Under the pieces are notes generated by a model that had not been told where the DNA came from, made no database searches, and worked only from the letters and a program-made list of their open reading frames with translations. This document shows, one piece after another, positions 34,313 to 46,584 of a stretch of 64,000 nt of DNA. The stretch comes from Castor canadensis (lineage: Eukaryota; Chordata; Mammalia; Rodentia; Castoridae): contig NC_133403.1 of assembly GCF_047511655.1 (NCBI RefSeq), positions 11,963,014-12,027,013 on the forward strand, given 5' to 3'. Position 1 is the first letter of the stretch. Each line of letters starts with the position of its first letter. The position numbers and the translations under genes are program-made.

Positions 34313-35175
34313 AAAGTAATTTTTATTCTTCACAGATTTTACTTTGTATCATGTGTGTTAATCACATCTTATTGTCTCAGCTGTCAAACTGGGAACTATT
34401 TCATTTCCTTTGTGTTCTTCACAAAAACTATGATACAATAAGTAATTAAAAACTTAGTATTGAAAATATAGGAGGAAGAGGAAGGCTTTAGTTGGTTTCA
34501 GAGAGAATGACAAACTACATTTAAATTCTTGGGCAAATTGAAATGAAAATTTCTTTCTGCTTGGAAAGTATTATTCTCTTTGGAGAGGAAGGACAACAAA
34601 GAAAAGCAGGAAATAAATGAGAAGCTGAGTCCTTGCATTTTTTACCTAATTTCCACATTATATGACATGAAATGGTTAATCTACACAAGGTCCTACACTA
34701 TATACTACGACTCAGAAACAGATTCCCAGTCCCATATTCATTCTGCCCACTCTGAGGTCCATCAAATTAAACACCGTTTACTTTCCATGCACCAAACCAA
34801 TGATCTGCCTATGCTGCTACTGCTTTTACCTATGATACAGGATTCACACAGCATTTAAAGCAAACTTATATTGGGGACCTAGAACTGATCCCAGGAAACA
34901 CATTCTCCTGTGTTAAGTCACTGGTCCTAGGTCAAAACATAATGATTTGATTTGATATGAAAATGCTGATATTTTATCAATTAAAAATGACCGTTACTCA
35001 TAAGATATGCTTCTTTCCAGTGTCTACGTCATGAGTGTGTCCACTGAGCTGGTGGCTGTACGTGCCACACTAGCCAATCAACAGTAACTGAGTGCATTAT
35101 GGAGCTGAGGCATGGGTTGGGTATAAATGCTCTTTATCAAGGTACAAGAGAGTTACAACAGAAATACAGAACTCA

Positions 35176-35497
35176 CTCAAGCTGGACACAGTGCTCACGC
35201 CCATAGCATTAGCTACTTGGAACATGGAAAGCAGAAGTTGGAGCCCAGGCTAAGGGGAAAGTCCCGAGACTCCATCTCAACCAATGATATCTGTGTGTTG
35301 TGGCACACACCTGTGATCCCAGTCACAGGGGAGGCATAAGCAGGAGTTGGGGTCAAGGCCAGCCTGGGCATGAATGTGAGACCCTGTTTCAAAAACACCT
35401 AAGGCAAATAAGGGCGGGGCCATGACTGAAGAGGTAGAGCACCAGCCTAGTGAGCACAAGGCTCTAAGTTCAAACTCCACTACCACCATAAAAGAAA
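35176..35497 (+). mobile_element. Composite SINE, copy-specific
   Basis: B1-like (cctgtgatcccagtcacagg) plus tRNA-like (gactgaagaggtagagcacc ... gttcaaactcc). It is missing from the paralogous position near 56345, so it inserted after the block duplicated. Confidence 0.75.
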
Positions 35498-36130
35498 GAA
35501 GCAATTATAAATATCACTTTAACTCCTTATTTGTTACTCCTCTAGGGTCTTTAGTGGGCAGAACTTGAGCAATTTAAGGGTCATGGACACAACAATATAA
35601 AATATTTTGCCCATTGTTATGTGTTTGGGGCCAGCATCTAAGACCTGACTCCAGAACTTACAGTGGTGGGCCACATTTTCCCACAGGGCAATCAGAGATG
35701 TATTTGTGTTTTTCACATCAGTGAGTATGCCAAAGTCCGCGTGAAAATCTTCCTCTAAGAACCCTGAAATTTTATATTGATGGGCAGCATCTAAAAATTT
35801 AATAGGCTGGGGAACTTCACAACATATACAGGAATGCTGAGCTCTCTGCACTAGAGCCAATGATCCCATGACTGAATCCTAATTTTATTTCAGTAATTGA
35901 GAGCGTGAGCATTGGCCCCCACAGAGGGGTTCATATTGTGACTTTTCCATTTATGAATTTGAGAGCTGGTATCATGCATTATGGAACGTTCATTTCCCCA
36001 CCTAGAACAGTGGGAATATCAAAGAAAACATCAGGTAGCATTGCACCCAAGACAACATAATACAATATATAAATGTGCATTTATGAAAGACTTTTGTAAG
36101 CAAGAAATACCTACTGAGAAAACACATAAT

Positions 36131-36148
36131 CTCTCTCTCTCTCCTCTT

Positions 36149-36183
<35 letters not shown>

Positions 36184-36193
36184 GACACACACA
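36131..36193 (+). repeat. (TC)n(CA)n microsatellite
   Basis: Interrupted TC repeats pass directly into CA repeats. The paralogous site near 57780 has only a short cacacacac run, so the repeat expanded in this copy. Confidence 0.9.
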
Positions 36194-37041
36194 AAGTTCA
36201 TAACCAAAAAATCATAGATTCGCACAAAGCCCCAGCAATCTTCAAGTAAAAACCTCACACCCACCAAAGGGGACCCACACATCTTCTTCCAGGAACTACA
36301 GAAGCTTGACTTGTGCACTTTTACACAGACTATCAACTTTCCCCTCAAACACTTTTATTATCCTATTCCCTCTGAAAACCCAGAATCAGGATGATTCCAC
36401 AAAGGGAAGACAGTAAGGGTACTGCATGTATCATAGTACCTAGATATTTTTCTTCACCAGGTAACTTGAGATTACTTACCACATTCAGATTCTTTTAAGT
36501 TCATCTGCAGAAACAAAGACATTATGAGCAATAGGTCATAGTGTGTCTTGAAGCCATGTGAATGGAAGGAGGAGAGGAGTGGAACTTGATCTGATGTATC
36601 TACTATATATCCATATCTGCAAAGATTCAAACTTCCTTAGAGCATATTCTCTAGAAACATACATTGAAAACAATACATGCAAAGTTTCTCTTGTGGTCAC
36701 CTGAGCTCATACATAAATGTTGAGGCAAATATTAAATTAACCACATAAAACGAGAAAAGTAGGGAGTACTGACAGGGGTGATTTAGATACTTCCACAGAC
36801 ATCTGGGGATCTAAAAGCTATACTCATGTCTAAGGCGATCTAGACACAAGAGGCTATGACACACTCAGAGAAGACCTGCTGTCTCACCTCTAGTTGAGTT
36901 TGAGGTGCCCCTGAAGTAGGAGAAGGCCAAAGTAGAATTCTAAACAATCAGTCTAAGTGTTGAATCTATTTACCAATGCAAAAATGATGAGCCTCTTTAC
37001 AGATTTGAAAACTTACTGGTTCTAGGAAGTTAAAAACTGAG

Positions 37042-37130
37042 AGGGCTGGAGGCTAGGCTCTCGTGGTACGGTAACTACCTAGCAAGCATAAGGCCTTTTG
37101 TACAAACTCCAGTACCACCCAAAGCAGTAA
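37042..37130 (+). mobile_element. tRNA-like SINE fragment
   Basis: ggctggaggctaggctctcg ... acaaactccagtaccaccc, a decayed tRNA-like unit without an obvious tail. Confidence 0.6.
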
Positions 37131-37299
37131 AGAAAGTCAAATCACTATCTTTGCTCTACATAGAGACCTCAATAGCACACATTACAGACAGTAACAATTT
37201 TATAGAGATTATTCAGAGCATACTGTGGGCCCAGATTACACACAGTATCTGTGCTCATTTCTTCAAAAGTAGAAAGCATTCTGAAGAACCCTTTGGTCT

Positions 37300-38900
37300 T
37301 GGATTCCAGAGAGAGGTACTTTAGTGGCTGCCAGAGGGATGGACACGGCCTGGGAAGAGCTAAGGCCTTTTAGGGAGCCAGTCCCTAACTGCAGGGATCC
37401 CTGAGACAGATTGGGCTGTTCATGGGACAGGACTCTGGGTCCATTGATGGGCCAGAAGATGACTGCCTCTTACCTGGTCCTAGGACACAGGCAATTCAAG
37501 GCATGAAGCCCCCTCCCTGTCACTGTGGAGCCCCTGCCACTGGCACATCCCAGCAGCCACAGAGGACGCCCAAAGCCTTGAGCCTTTGCTAACCTAGCGT
37601 GGCAGCATGTTAGTGAGGCTACCTTCCTACCTTTCATTTCTACTCCAACTCAGGAAGCACCAACCTGAGAAGGACCAGCAGTCAGGGTGGAAGGTCACCA
37701 GCACGGCCAACATGGCTGACAGTCCCTTTCCCTGTCTTGAGATGAAAAGTACCCTACACTCAGCACAGCCCCCCAGAGTGGTGCTGTCTCCCTTCCATTC
37801 ACTCCTCACACCACAACAGTGGTGGAGACCAGAGAGAAGCCATCTCTCCCAGGGAAGAGCCTCCGAAGGATCTGCTGAGTACAGGGTAGAATTCGCAGGT
37901 AGACGTGATCCCATTCTCTCCCTCTTGAACAGCTGGGGCTGGCAAGGGACAACTGGGGACTTATTCAGGTTCTGACTGAAACACTGTGTTTAAAGCTGAC
38001 CAGAAGGACCTGGCACGCAGCTCAAAGTGAACAGCGCTGACAGACACTCCAGCCGAGGCAGGGATAAAAAGAGGCTCGTCACGAGGTCATGCACGGTCCA
38101 TGCATGTTATGTGGAGCATAATGACCCTTACTTTCATGGAGGTAGCCAGAAGATGGGCCAGATGCCGAGTGGGCAGCTGCAGCAGGAGCCAAGCACCAAG
38201 CACATGGCTGTGTGTGTGCTCGGCTTACCTGGCTCCAAGGCCCACATAGAGAGAACAGAGGCAAATAAACTGGACAGAGCTTGCTTCACAGGGCTCAGAC
38301 AAAAGAAAAAAAGTCTGCTGCAGCATTCTGAAGCACTGTGTCCAAATAATCGTTGATTTTAAGGTATACTGGAGTGAGCTGGGAGGCAAGAGGAGGGTCC
38401 ATCAGGTCCTGGCTGCAGACTGGGCCTCTGCCCCAACTGGAAGCTGCAGAGCAGGACTGTCTCCTGGAGTCTCCTGGAGCATGCCATCCCCCTGTCCCTC
38501 GCTGACTTCTCTTCTGTGTTTGTGGAGGAGGGGGATAGCTCTGCAGAAATGAATGCACTAGACAATTAAGGGGCACACACCAGCATTTTATTTTCTGACT
38601 TGCTTCTACTGGTGAGAGTGTGAGAAGTGGTTACTGGTTTTGTGGCTCTCATTTTTCCTCGTCTTAGAGAGGATGGAGTTGTCAATTCCTTCAGCAGTTT
38701 TAAAATAATGATATTAACGGCACTGAGTAACAACAGAACTTACCATTGAATTAAATATTTTTAGCCACAAATGCCCATTTAACAGTATGGGACCAGAATG
38801 CTGAGGGACATTAGGTGGTGTTGAAAGTCACCGAGCTGTACTTAGCCCTGGGGCTCTCCTGCCTTGCTGGGCTCCAGCTCTTGACCTCTAGAGTCCTTCT
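37300..38900. other. GC-richer unassigned block
   Basis: It is clearly richer in G and C than its surroundings and free of the usual repeats. ORFs such as 38027-38356 (+) have no recognised domain. It could be a UTR, a processed pseudogene or single-copy spacer; I cannot choose. Confidence 0.4.
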
Positions 38901-38954
38901 AGCTTTTGGACATTCTTTTGAGGCTAGTTACACTGTGGATATTTAAAAGTTGTT

Positions 38955-39078
38955 TAAAGTTTTATTTTGAGATGGCGTCTCATGTTGCCAAGGCTGACCT
39001 TGAACTCCTGGGCTCAACAGAGATCCTCCTGTCTGTCTTCTGAGTAGATGGGACTACATGTGTGCACCATAGCACTCA

Positions 39079-39134
<56 letters not shown>

Positions 39135-39460
39135 TCCTCTCCCCATCTCTTTCTCTGGCTATACTGGGTTTGAGCTTGGGAGAGTCACTCTACCATTTGA
39201 GCCACTCTGTCAGACCTTTTTGCTTTGATTATTTTTGAGGTAGGGTCTTGCTTTATGCCTGGGCTGCCCTGGACGACAGTCCTCCTGTTTATGCTTCCCT
39301 GCATAGCTGGGATGACAGGCAGTGCTCCCATGTCCAGATTTTAGTGGTTGAGATGGGGTCTTGCAAACGTTTTGGCAAGGCTGGCCTTGAACCATAATCC
39401 TCCTGATCTGCCTCTGGAGTAGCTAGGATTACAAGCCTGAGCCACTGCTCCTAGCCTCAT
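38955..39460 (-). mobile_element. Two SINE units around a (TC)n repeat
   Basis: A B1-like unit (tgaactcctgggctcaac) at 38960-39080, then (TC)n at 39084-39127, a tRNA-like unit (atactgggtttgagcttggg) and further B1-like units (atcctcctgatctgcctctgg) to about 39460. All are in reverse orientation. Confidence 0.75.
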
Positions 39461-39774
39461 GAATAAGTCAGTCAAATGAGAGATGAGAAAAGCAAGCACT
39501 GTGAATGGGAGTGTTCAGGCACCTCATGAACTAATTTGTCTGCAGCTGCCTATGTCCCTCTCTGCATAAGCAGAGCTATTAATAAATGCCTGAGATATTA
39601 ATAAATGACATTTGGTAAGTGGGTCTCAAGATTAGGCTGGTTCAGATAGTTCACATGCCCTGCATCACTGCCGTGTTTCAGAAGCTCGGGGAGCTTCCCA
39701 CCTGAGCATCTGAAGAGCCCACGGGAACTGCCTACAGCACTCCAGCAGGCAGATGCTGGTGCTGTACCACCACC

Positions 39775-40430
39775 ATAAAAATTATCTTTGTTTTGATGGA
39801 TTGAACTTGAAGTACATTGTATGCATCTGTGGAATTATCATAATAAATCCTCTTGTACTAGCAATGTATGCTAATAAAAATAGTAAAAATAGGATGCAAA
39901 AACTAGATGCAAAGCTAGGCATGGTGGCCTGTGCCTGTAATCCTAGCACTTAGGAGGCTGAGGCAGAAGGATATCAAATTTGAGGGCTGCCTGTACTATA
40001 TAGCCAGATCCTGTCTCAAAAAAAAAAGCAAAAATACAAGCCTCCAACAAAATAAATATTAGTAAAATCATCTAAAAATATACAAGAAGAACTATATACT
40101 ATGGCCAAATGGGATTTGTTCCAGGAATGAGGGGTTGATTCAACTCTTGAAAATCAATATAATTGATCACATTAACAAGCTAAAGAAATATAACAAGCTC
40201 ATACCAATAGATAAGGATAGAGGATTTAACAAAACCCAAGATTCATTTATGACAAAATTTCCACATACTAGGAACAAAGGGGATTTGATTTGATAAAAAT
40301 TATCTCCAAAACTTTGTAGCAAATTTTGCACTTTATATTGAAAAACCAGATTGTCCTCTGTCATCATTCCTACATTGACACCATACTAAAAGACCTAGTA
40401 AATGCACAGATGGGAAGGAAAATACATGCA
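39775..40430 (+). mobile_element. LINE-1 pieces with a B1 insertion
   Basis: 39775-39900 is a LINE-1 3' end (aaatcctcttgtactagcaatgtatgctaataaaa). 39911-40028 is a B1-like SINE (aggcatggtggcctgtgcctgtaatcc) with an A tail. 40030-40430 is decayed LINE-1 RT-region sequence. Confidence 0.7.
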
Positions 40431-40759
40431 CTGAGGGAAGGAAGAAATAAAAACTCTATTTGCAGAAGAAAACAGGAAGGAAGAAACAGAACTCTAGTTG
40501 CAGAAATCTCAGAGGCCATCTTTGGCAGCACAGGTAGAGGGGAGGCAGCTGACCCTGCTTGAAGAACTGGAGAAGGTGAGGAGTCTTCACATAAGATATC
40601 TGCTGTAGGCAAAGCCAACAGAACATTGCTGAAACACAGTTGGCCCTTGGGCACAGGGCACAGGCCTCAGATCTGGGGTATCAGAAGACAGCTGTGTGAC
40701 TGGGAGGGATCACTATGAGAACAGAGGTCCACAGGAAAGGGAAGGGATGAGGATTATAG

Positions 40760-41625
40760 GAGACTTGGAGGAGGAGGAGGAAAAAGAGTAGGAGAAGAGG
40801 GGAGGAGGAGGTGGAAGAGGTGAGAAGGAGCAAGAGGAGAAGGAGTAGGAGGGGGAGGAGGAGGGGAAGCAAAATGGAGGTTGTGTAGGAGGAGGAGAGG
40901 AGGAAGTGGGGGAGAGGTGGAGAAGAAAGAAGAGAAGAGGGGGAGGAGGGGAGGAGCAAGAGAGAAGGGAGAAAGAGGAAGAGGAGGAGGAAGAAAGGGA
41001 GAAGACAGGATGAGGAGAGGAGCAGGGGGGAGGAGGAGGAGAGGAAGAAGATAGGAAAAAGAGGGGAGGAAAGGGAGATAAGAAAAAAGGGAGAAGGGGA
41101 GGAGGAAGGGGAGGAAGGAGTAGGAAGAGAAAGGAAGAGGGGAGGAAGAAAAGGAAAAAAGTTGAGGAGTGGAGAAGGAGCAGGATAGGAGGAGGAGGAA
41201 GAATGGAGGAGGAGGAGGAAGAGGAGGACAGGATGAGCATGTACAGGAGGACAGCAGGAGGAGGAGAGGAGGTGGAGAGGAGGAGAAGAGGAGAACGGAA
41301 CAAGTAGGAAGCATAGTTTAGGAGAGGTGGTGGAAGGAGGAAGGAGGCAGGAAGAGGAGGAGTAGAGGAAGAGGAGGAGGGAGGGGAAGTGGTAAGATGG
41401 GGGAAGGGACTGGGGGGAAGGAGAGGTGGAAGAGGAGGGGGATGAAGAGGAGGAAGAAGTGGAGGAGAAAGAGGAGGAGGAGGGAGGTAAAGAAAGAAAA
41501 GAAGGTGGACAAAGTGGAGAGGGATGAGGAAAAGGAAGAAGAGGAGTAAAGAAGGGAGGAGGAAGAGGAGCAGGAGAGGAGGAGGAAGTAGAGGAGTAGT
41601 GGAGGAGGAGGAGGGAACCTAGGAA
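40760..41625 (+). repeat. Long polypurine tract (GGA/GAG/GAA-rich)
   Basis: About 860 bp is nearly all A and G on the plus strand, with only scattered pyrimidines. It is not a pure tandem repeat; unit length drifts among gag, gga and ggaa. The long minus-strand ORFs here are Ser/Pro/Leu low-complexity artefacts. Such mirror-like purine tracts can form triplex (H-DNA) and often mark fragile or recombination-prone sites. Confidence 0.95.
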
Positions 41626-42064
41626 AATGGGTTCCCCAAAATCGAGAGAAACATGTTCCATGGAGGAAGTGCTCAGCGCTATGATCTGTGTCAGATGGGG
41701 CTAAGAGATTGAGTGAGATAAAAACACAACCCTGAAATCAGTAAAACACAAAGTATTGGTGACCTCAAAAAAGGCCATTTCTGTAGAGTGGAGGAAGGTA
41801 GGAGGGAATGGGTTTAAGAAAGAAGGTGAGGCAGCTGAATGGAGCAGAGAAACAATGATACCTGGAGAGGACTTTGGAGTTACAGGTCTGTGTGTTTAAG
41901 GCACAACATTAGGGCAGCTTGTGTGGATATTGACAAGGGGTCATCACAAAACAGAGCTCCAGACTCTAGGAGTGTAGCCAGGAAGAACTCCTTAGCTCCA
42001 AATGTACTTGACATTACAGCTTCAATATTCATAAAATTTTAATTGAACTAATTAATCTATACTT

Positions 42065-42880
42065 GTTTTCTTTTTTTAATTTTATTTTTTATTATCGTAT
42101 TTTTGTTGCACTGGAGGTACGTTGTGATATTTGGAAAAGTGCTTACAATATAGTTAAATTCACCCCTTCCATCATTCTCCTTTGTCCCCTCTCCCCGCAT
42201 TTTTAGAATAGTTTCAACAAGTCCATTTTTCCATTTTCATACACAAGTACATAACATGTACTTGTTATGTACTACCATGCTCACCCTCCTACACCCTTTC
42301 CTTATATCCTCCCCCTTCCTACTAGTACCAATCCCCAGACAGGACCTGTTTCACCTTCCTGCTCTGTGTTTTTGAAAAAAAAGTGTTTAAAATATCTATA
42401 TGGAGAGTTTCATTATGACATTTCCACGTATATATGTATTATATCCTGAATTGGTTCATCCCCTCCATTTTCCTCCTTTCTACCTTAGTTCCCTTCTTAT
42501 GGTGATTTCAACAGGTTTAAAAATTCTATATCCATTCTTGTTTAGAAAGTACATCAACCATATTCACCTTCTTAACATCCTTCTTTTACCCTCCCCCTCT
42601 TAGTGTGACCTGGTTTTCATTCTTGCTTTTGTGTTTATGTGTCTGTTCCTTGTTCAGTGGGATTTTACCTTGGTATGGTATGTGTTTGTGCATTGTGCTT
42701 AAGTCACTGTAACCCTCCTCCACTGCACTTCCTTGCTCCTTTCCCCTTTTCCTGTGTTGTTTCAGCTTGTTTTCTTGTGTCTTGTTCCTACACAGATGTA
42801 TTTCATTTCTTTTCATTCTTTTCTTCTTCCCTTGGCCTCCTTTACCAGTCCCACTTTTGGATACATTACAGCTTCAATCT
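42065..42880 (-). mobile_element. LINE-1 3' UTR fragments
   Basis: Reverse orientation: the AT-rich start, tacgttgtgatatttgg, cctccccct-type tracts and ccctccccctcttag are the complement of LINE-1 3' UTR sequence that occurs in plus orientation at 44036-44330. It is probably two pieces joined near 42380. Confidence 0.6.
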
Positions 42881-42899
42881 TTAAAAATTTTTAAATAAA

Positions 42900-43860
42900 T
42901 GGAATGTCTGCTGTCTGCTTCATAATTCAGACATATGACACAGAACATATCCCAATTAACATTTTCCTGGAAGAACACATTCTTACTTGTTAATGTCCAA
43001 ACTGTACCAATAGCTCTGTCCTTCAATATATTTTTCAGTTGATGTTTGTGTAAGGTTTACATTAAACCTTCAAAAATACAACATTTAAGACTAGATAGTT
43101 TTCTAGAAGAGCTTCATGTTGCTTTTAAAACAATTGATAGGTCACCAAGATAGCAACAGTCACTTTACAAAGCTTTGGCTGTCAACAAGATGTTCATATG
43201 TGTGTAATGCTGCAAGTCTCAGGCCACAAAACACTCACATCCTGAGTGTGAGGTGACCAAGAAGCAGTATTTAAAGCATTTGTACATCCTTCTATGGTAT
43301 TTTGTAACATATCTAAGTGCCATATTGGGACAGAATTTTGGCAGGGATTTTTGTGGGCTTTGTGTACCTTGCAATTTTTCCCATTTAAAATAATGGGAAA
43401 TAGATTCTTTTTGGAGAGTTTCTCAGAGAAGGTCTGGCATTTCAGGCACAGGTGCCTCATAGTCATTAATGGCACACGACTTTCCAGCTTTGCATTCCTT
43501 TTAAGTTTTTAAATTGCTAACCTTTAAAATAACATCATTTCTCTCAAGTCTTGTTCCAGAAAGAGGCCCAGCAGGTATTCTGCTTTTCTTATTATCCCAC
43601 ACAGAGCCGGGGCTGTGTGCAAGTTCAGTTTCAGAAGCACGTAGTGATGTGTTACTTAGAGAAGCTAAATGGAAAAATGATTTAAATGGGTCCAAAGTTG
43701 GAGATATGGTAAGAGTACAAAATGCAGGAATTATGCATACCTTACCGCCAAAATTTCCCTATTTTTGGGAGGAATCAACGTGCTGCCGGTCCCCTTGGTT
43801 TGTGTTGAGTATGGGCTATAATACATATACACACGGAAATGTCTGAGGAAACCACCTGTA
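42900..43860. other. Unassigned; domain-free minus-strand ORFs
   Basis: The minus ORF 43194-43475 contains a Cys/His pattern (CLKCQ...H) but no full C2H2 finger, and 43501-43695 has no domain. This could be a decayed exon or chance. No repeat is recognised. Confidence 0.3.
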
Positions 43861-43917
43861 GAGCTATCTTTTTATTTATAATTAGATTTTTATTTTTTTA
43901 ATTGGAAATGAGGAAGT

Positions 43918-44330
43918 TTATTTATTTACTTCGGCAGCACTGGGGTTTGAACTCATGGCCTCATGCTTGCTAGGCAGGCACTCTAGCACTTGAGCAACTC
44001 CATCAGCCTGTATAGCTATCTTAAACAAACGTCATCTTTAAAAAACAAAATCGGAGAACAGGAGGGCAGAACAGGTCCTGCTGAGGGGCTGGTAGCAGTG
44101 GGAGGGGTGGATGTGGGGAAAGGGGGTAGGAGGGTGAATATGGTGCAAACCCTGTGGACACATGTATGTAAATGGAAAAGTGAGACCAGCTGAAAGGATT
44201 CCAGGAATGGGGGTGGGAGGAGGGATAAAGGAGGATGGAGGAGGTGAATTCAACTATGATGTACTTGATATGTTGGAAGAACTTGTGTAGATGCCACAAT
44301 GTACACTCAGCACAACAATTTTACAAACAG
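43918..44330. mobile_element. tRNA-like SINE (-) and LINE-1 3' end (+)
   Basis: 43918-44010 is a reverse tRNA-like SINE (cactggggtttgaactcatgg ... ttgctaggcaggcac). 44036-44330 is plus-strand LINE-1 3' UTR with its G-rich stretch (gggaaagggggtaggaggg). Confidence 0.7.
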
Positions 44331-44509
44331 CACAGTCAAGAATTCCTCCATAAGTGAAGGACGTCCCTTGAACATGATTGACTGGGTCGGTAAGTGGCGT
44401 GGGTGTGGCCCCCAGAGCAGCTTATGGGCTCCCATACATGTGAGTCTCTGTCCTGTTACTATAGCGCATCAGCTGGCCTGGATGGAGGATCAGTGATGGA
44501 GGGGTAGAC

Positions 44510-44790
44510 AGGTGACTGAATGCCAAGCGCCCATTTTTCAGCGACCAGCCTTCTTTTCACAGTGAACTGACGTTTCGGATAACCGTTAGGGGGCGCGCGC
44601 GCGCCGTCCGAGAACCCAAAGCAACGGCCGGGCTGGCGCTGTTGGTCCTGAGCCCCGCAGAACCCGGGAACTGCGCCTGCCTGAAGGGAGGGGCGTGACG
44701 CTCGGGGGCGTGGGGCGCTGGGAGGGCGTGGGGCGGCAGAGGGCAGGCGCTGTCTTTGAATCCAAGTCACGCAGGTGTCAGCTCCGACAT
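44510..44790. promoter_or_regulatory. CpG-rich element, left arm of inverted pair
   Basis: About 250 bp is dense in CpG (ggcgcgcgcgcgccgtccg, ggaggggcgtgacgctcggg) with several GC-box-like ggggcgtg/ggggcgg motifs, in otherwise CpG-poor DNA. The part 44505-44690 is repeated in inverted orientation at 44990-45160. It looks like a small CpG island and possible promoter. I cannot link it to a gene. Confidence 0.6.
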
Positions 44791-44989
44791 CTTTTGAATC
44801 ACCTGACATTAAGAATAGGCCAAGTGTTGTATAAAGTACTGTTTTGTTTCTCTTTTGCGGGAGGTGTCATGGGGTATGCAGACTAGAATCAGGAAACTCA
44901 AATCCCAGATTGAAAACACTGCAAATTAGTCATAATCCTAGTTAGCAAGCATGCGTTTTCGCCTTTAATTTAAAAATGTCTGGGAATTA

Positions 44990-45160
44990 AGACCAGAAGT
45001 TTTTCAAAATCACCTTGGCCAGCTGGAGTCTGGCGGTTCTTTCGGCTTCTGACGAGTGCACGCGGGCGCCCCCTAACGGTTTTCTGAAACGTCAACTGTT
45101 TGACATGAAAATACTTGGGTTGCTGCGAAGCTGGCACTTGGCGTCAAAGCCACCTTTCTG
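44990..45160. repeat. Right arm of the CpG-rich inverted pair
   Basis: gcgccccctaacggttttct (45066-45085) is the complement of the left arm at 44569-44596; 26 of 28 bases agree in the core. Similarity reaches about 70 bp further on each side with more differences. The arms are separated by about 300 bp. Confidence 0.7.
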
Positions 45161-45750
45161 TCAATGCAGGGTCAGGGTGTTGGTAGGGTGGTCAGGAGTT
45201 ACTGGACCTTTGGGTAGTTTGGGTGCTGTAACCCAGGCGTGACACAACTTGTGCAGATAAAGAGTCCTTACATCGTCCAGGGCCAGGCAGTCCCTGCTTT
45301 AGGTGCTGTTTATGTATTGCTTCATTTAATTCTCAAACAAACCCTGTGAGGAGCTGAGGAACAGAGTGCAAATAAGCTGCCAAGGTCACTGGAGGATCTG
45401 AGACCTGAGCTTAGGCCAGCCTGGTTCCTGAGTGGGTGTTGTGGCTCGACCGCCTCTGAGTCAAGTTAGCATCTCTAAGTATCTGAAAACGGTTGAAGAA
45501 CAAGTTAAAAGAAAGAGCTCCATTTCCACCACCATTGTATATAAGGACTATCAAAAAACAAAATTTCTGGAGTACATATCAACCCTCTCCCCTTTTTGGT
45601 ACTGGGGTTTGAATTCGGGGTTTCACATGTGCTAGCCATAAGAGCCCTTTTTAAGATGTACTAATGAACTCCAGAGTCCACGCAGGTGAAGAAATAAACT
45701 TAGAAAATGGAAGTAAAACGCAAAGAAGTAACTAGGGCACCAGTATCACT

Positions 45751-46480
45751 TGTGATGGTTATTGTGACCGTCAATTTGGTTGGATTAAGAAGTGCGTAAC
45801 AGATTAGTAAAGTACATATTTGGAAGTGTCTGGGAACTGTTTCCACAGAGGCTTAGGCTGTGAGAGCTCTGACCTGATGAATGGATTGATAATAATGCAT
45901 TATTGGCAGGAGGTCAAATGTAGGATCTGGGCCTTAGTTGGAGGAAGTAGGTCAGTGGATATGTCTTTGGGGGCTGTATCTTGCCTTGGCCCCTTTTTGT
46001 AGTCCCTTTCCCTGTTTCTGGCCACCATGTGAGCTACTCTGCTTCACGACATGCTCCCTGCCATGCTGGACTAAATGTAGGCCAAAAACCCTTTGTTCCT
46101 TTGGGTTGTTTCTGTCATGTATTTTGGTCACAGCTATGCAAAAGCAACTGACACACCTCTTCTCACCTGTAAAATATTTGCCAAATGTCACACTGAATTT
46201 TGCTTTTCTCAGCCTGGGGTGGGGAAGGAACAGCAGACAAAGCCTAGGACCTGCTCAAGGTAGAGAGATTGAGAGCTCGTGGAGTCAGAAGTCAGAAAGG
46301 AAAGACTTAGGGTAAGGGTTGTGGGGGGAACAGAATGTATCTCCCCAAAATATGGAGGATATTATACTGAAAGTGATGAGGCAGAAGCACATGCCCTCTA
46401 TTTGTCTAAAGTCAGGACACGGATTTAAAAGATAAAAGGCATCCTGCTCCCCGACCCCCAAGAGGGGAATAAAGGACAAC
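45751..46480 (+). repeat. MaLR-like LTR plus following sequence, copy 2
   Basis: The LTR runs from tgtgatgg (45751) to about 46155 (gcaactgacacac) and includes ggccttagttggaggaag. From 46023 on it matches 23736-24180, including sequence beyond the LTR end. This copy has the whole LTR. A small SINE remnant lies just before it (45596-45655, reverse). Confidence 0.65.
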
Positions 46481-46506
46481 TAGTTATCACCAAAGTCATA
46501 CTTTTG

Positions 46507-46584
46507 TCTTACAATATTAGTGCTCTGGGGATTTGAACTCAGGACCTTGATGTCTGCTAGTCAGGTGCTTTCTTACAATATTAG
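46507..46584 (-). mobile_element. 50-bp tRNA-like SINE piece with target duplication
   Basis: tgctctggggatttgaactc ... gtcaggtgct (46521-46570) is flanked by a perfect 14-bp repeat, tcttacaatattag, at 46507-46520 and 46571-46584. It has no A tail. Confidence 0.75.

Larger units (their letters stand above)
34320..36640 (+). repeat. Large duplicated block, copy 1
   Basis: Collinear with 55500-58300. Shared text includes gagtccttg.cttt, tatgtgacatgaaatg-like, cactatatactacgactca, gcaaacttatattgggg, ctttagtgggcagaa and aacccagaatcagg. A composite SINE at 35176-35497 is present only in this copy. No coding exon is recognised. Confidence 0.8.

Noticed and set aside
40681..41661. Long minus-strand ORFs of up to 326 codons
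   Set aside because: They are the pyrimidine strand of the polypurine tract; Ser/Pro/Leu low complexity in all frames.
43194..43475. Zinc finger gene
   Set aside because: Only one CxxC with scattered His; no repeated C2H2 spacing and no neighbouring fingers.
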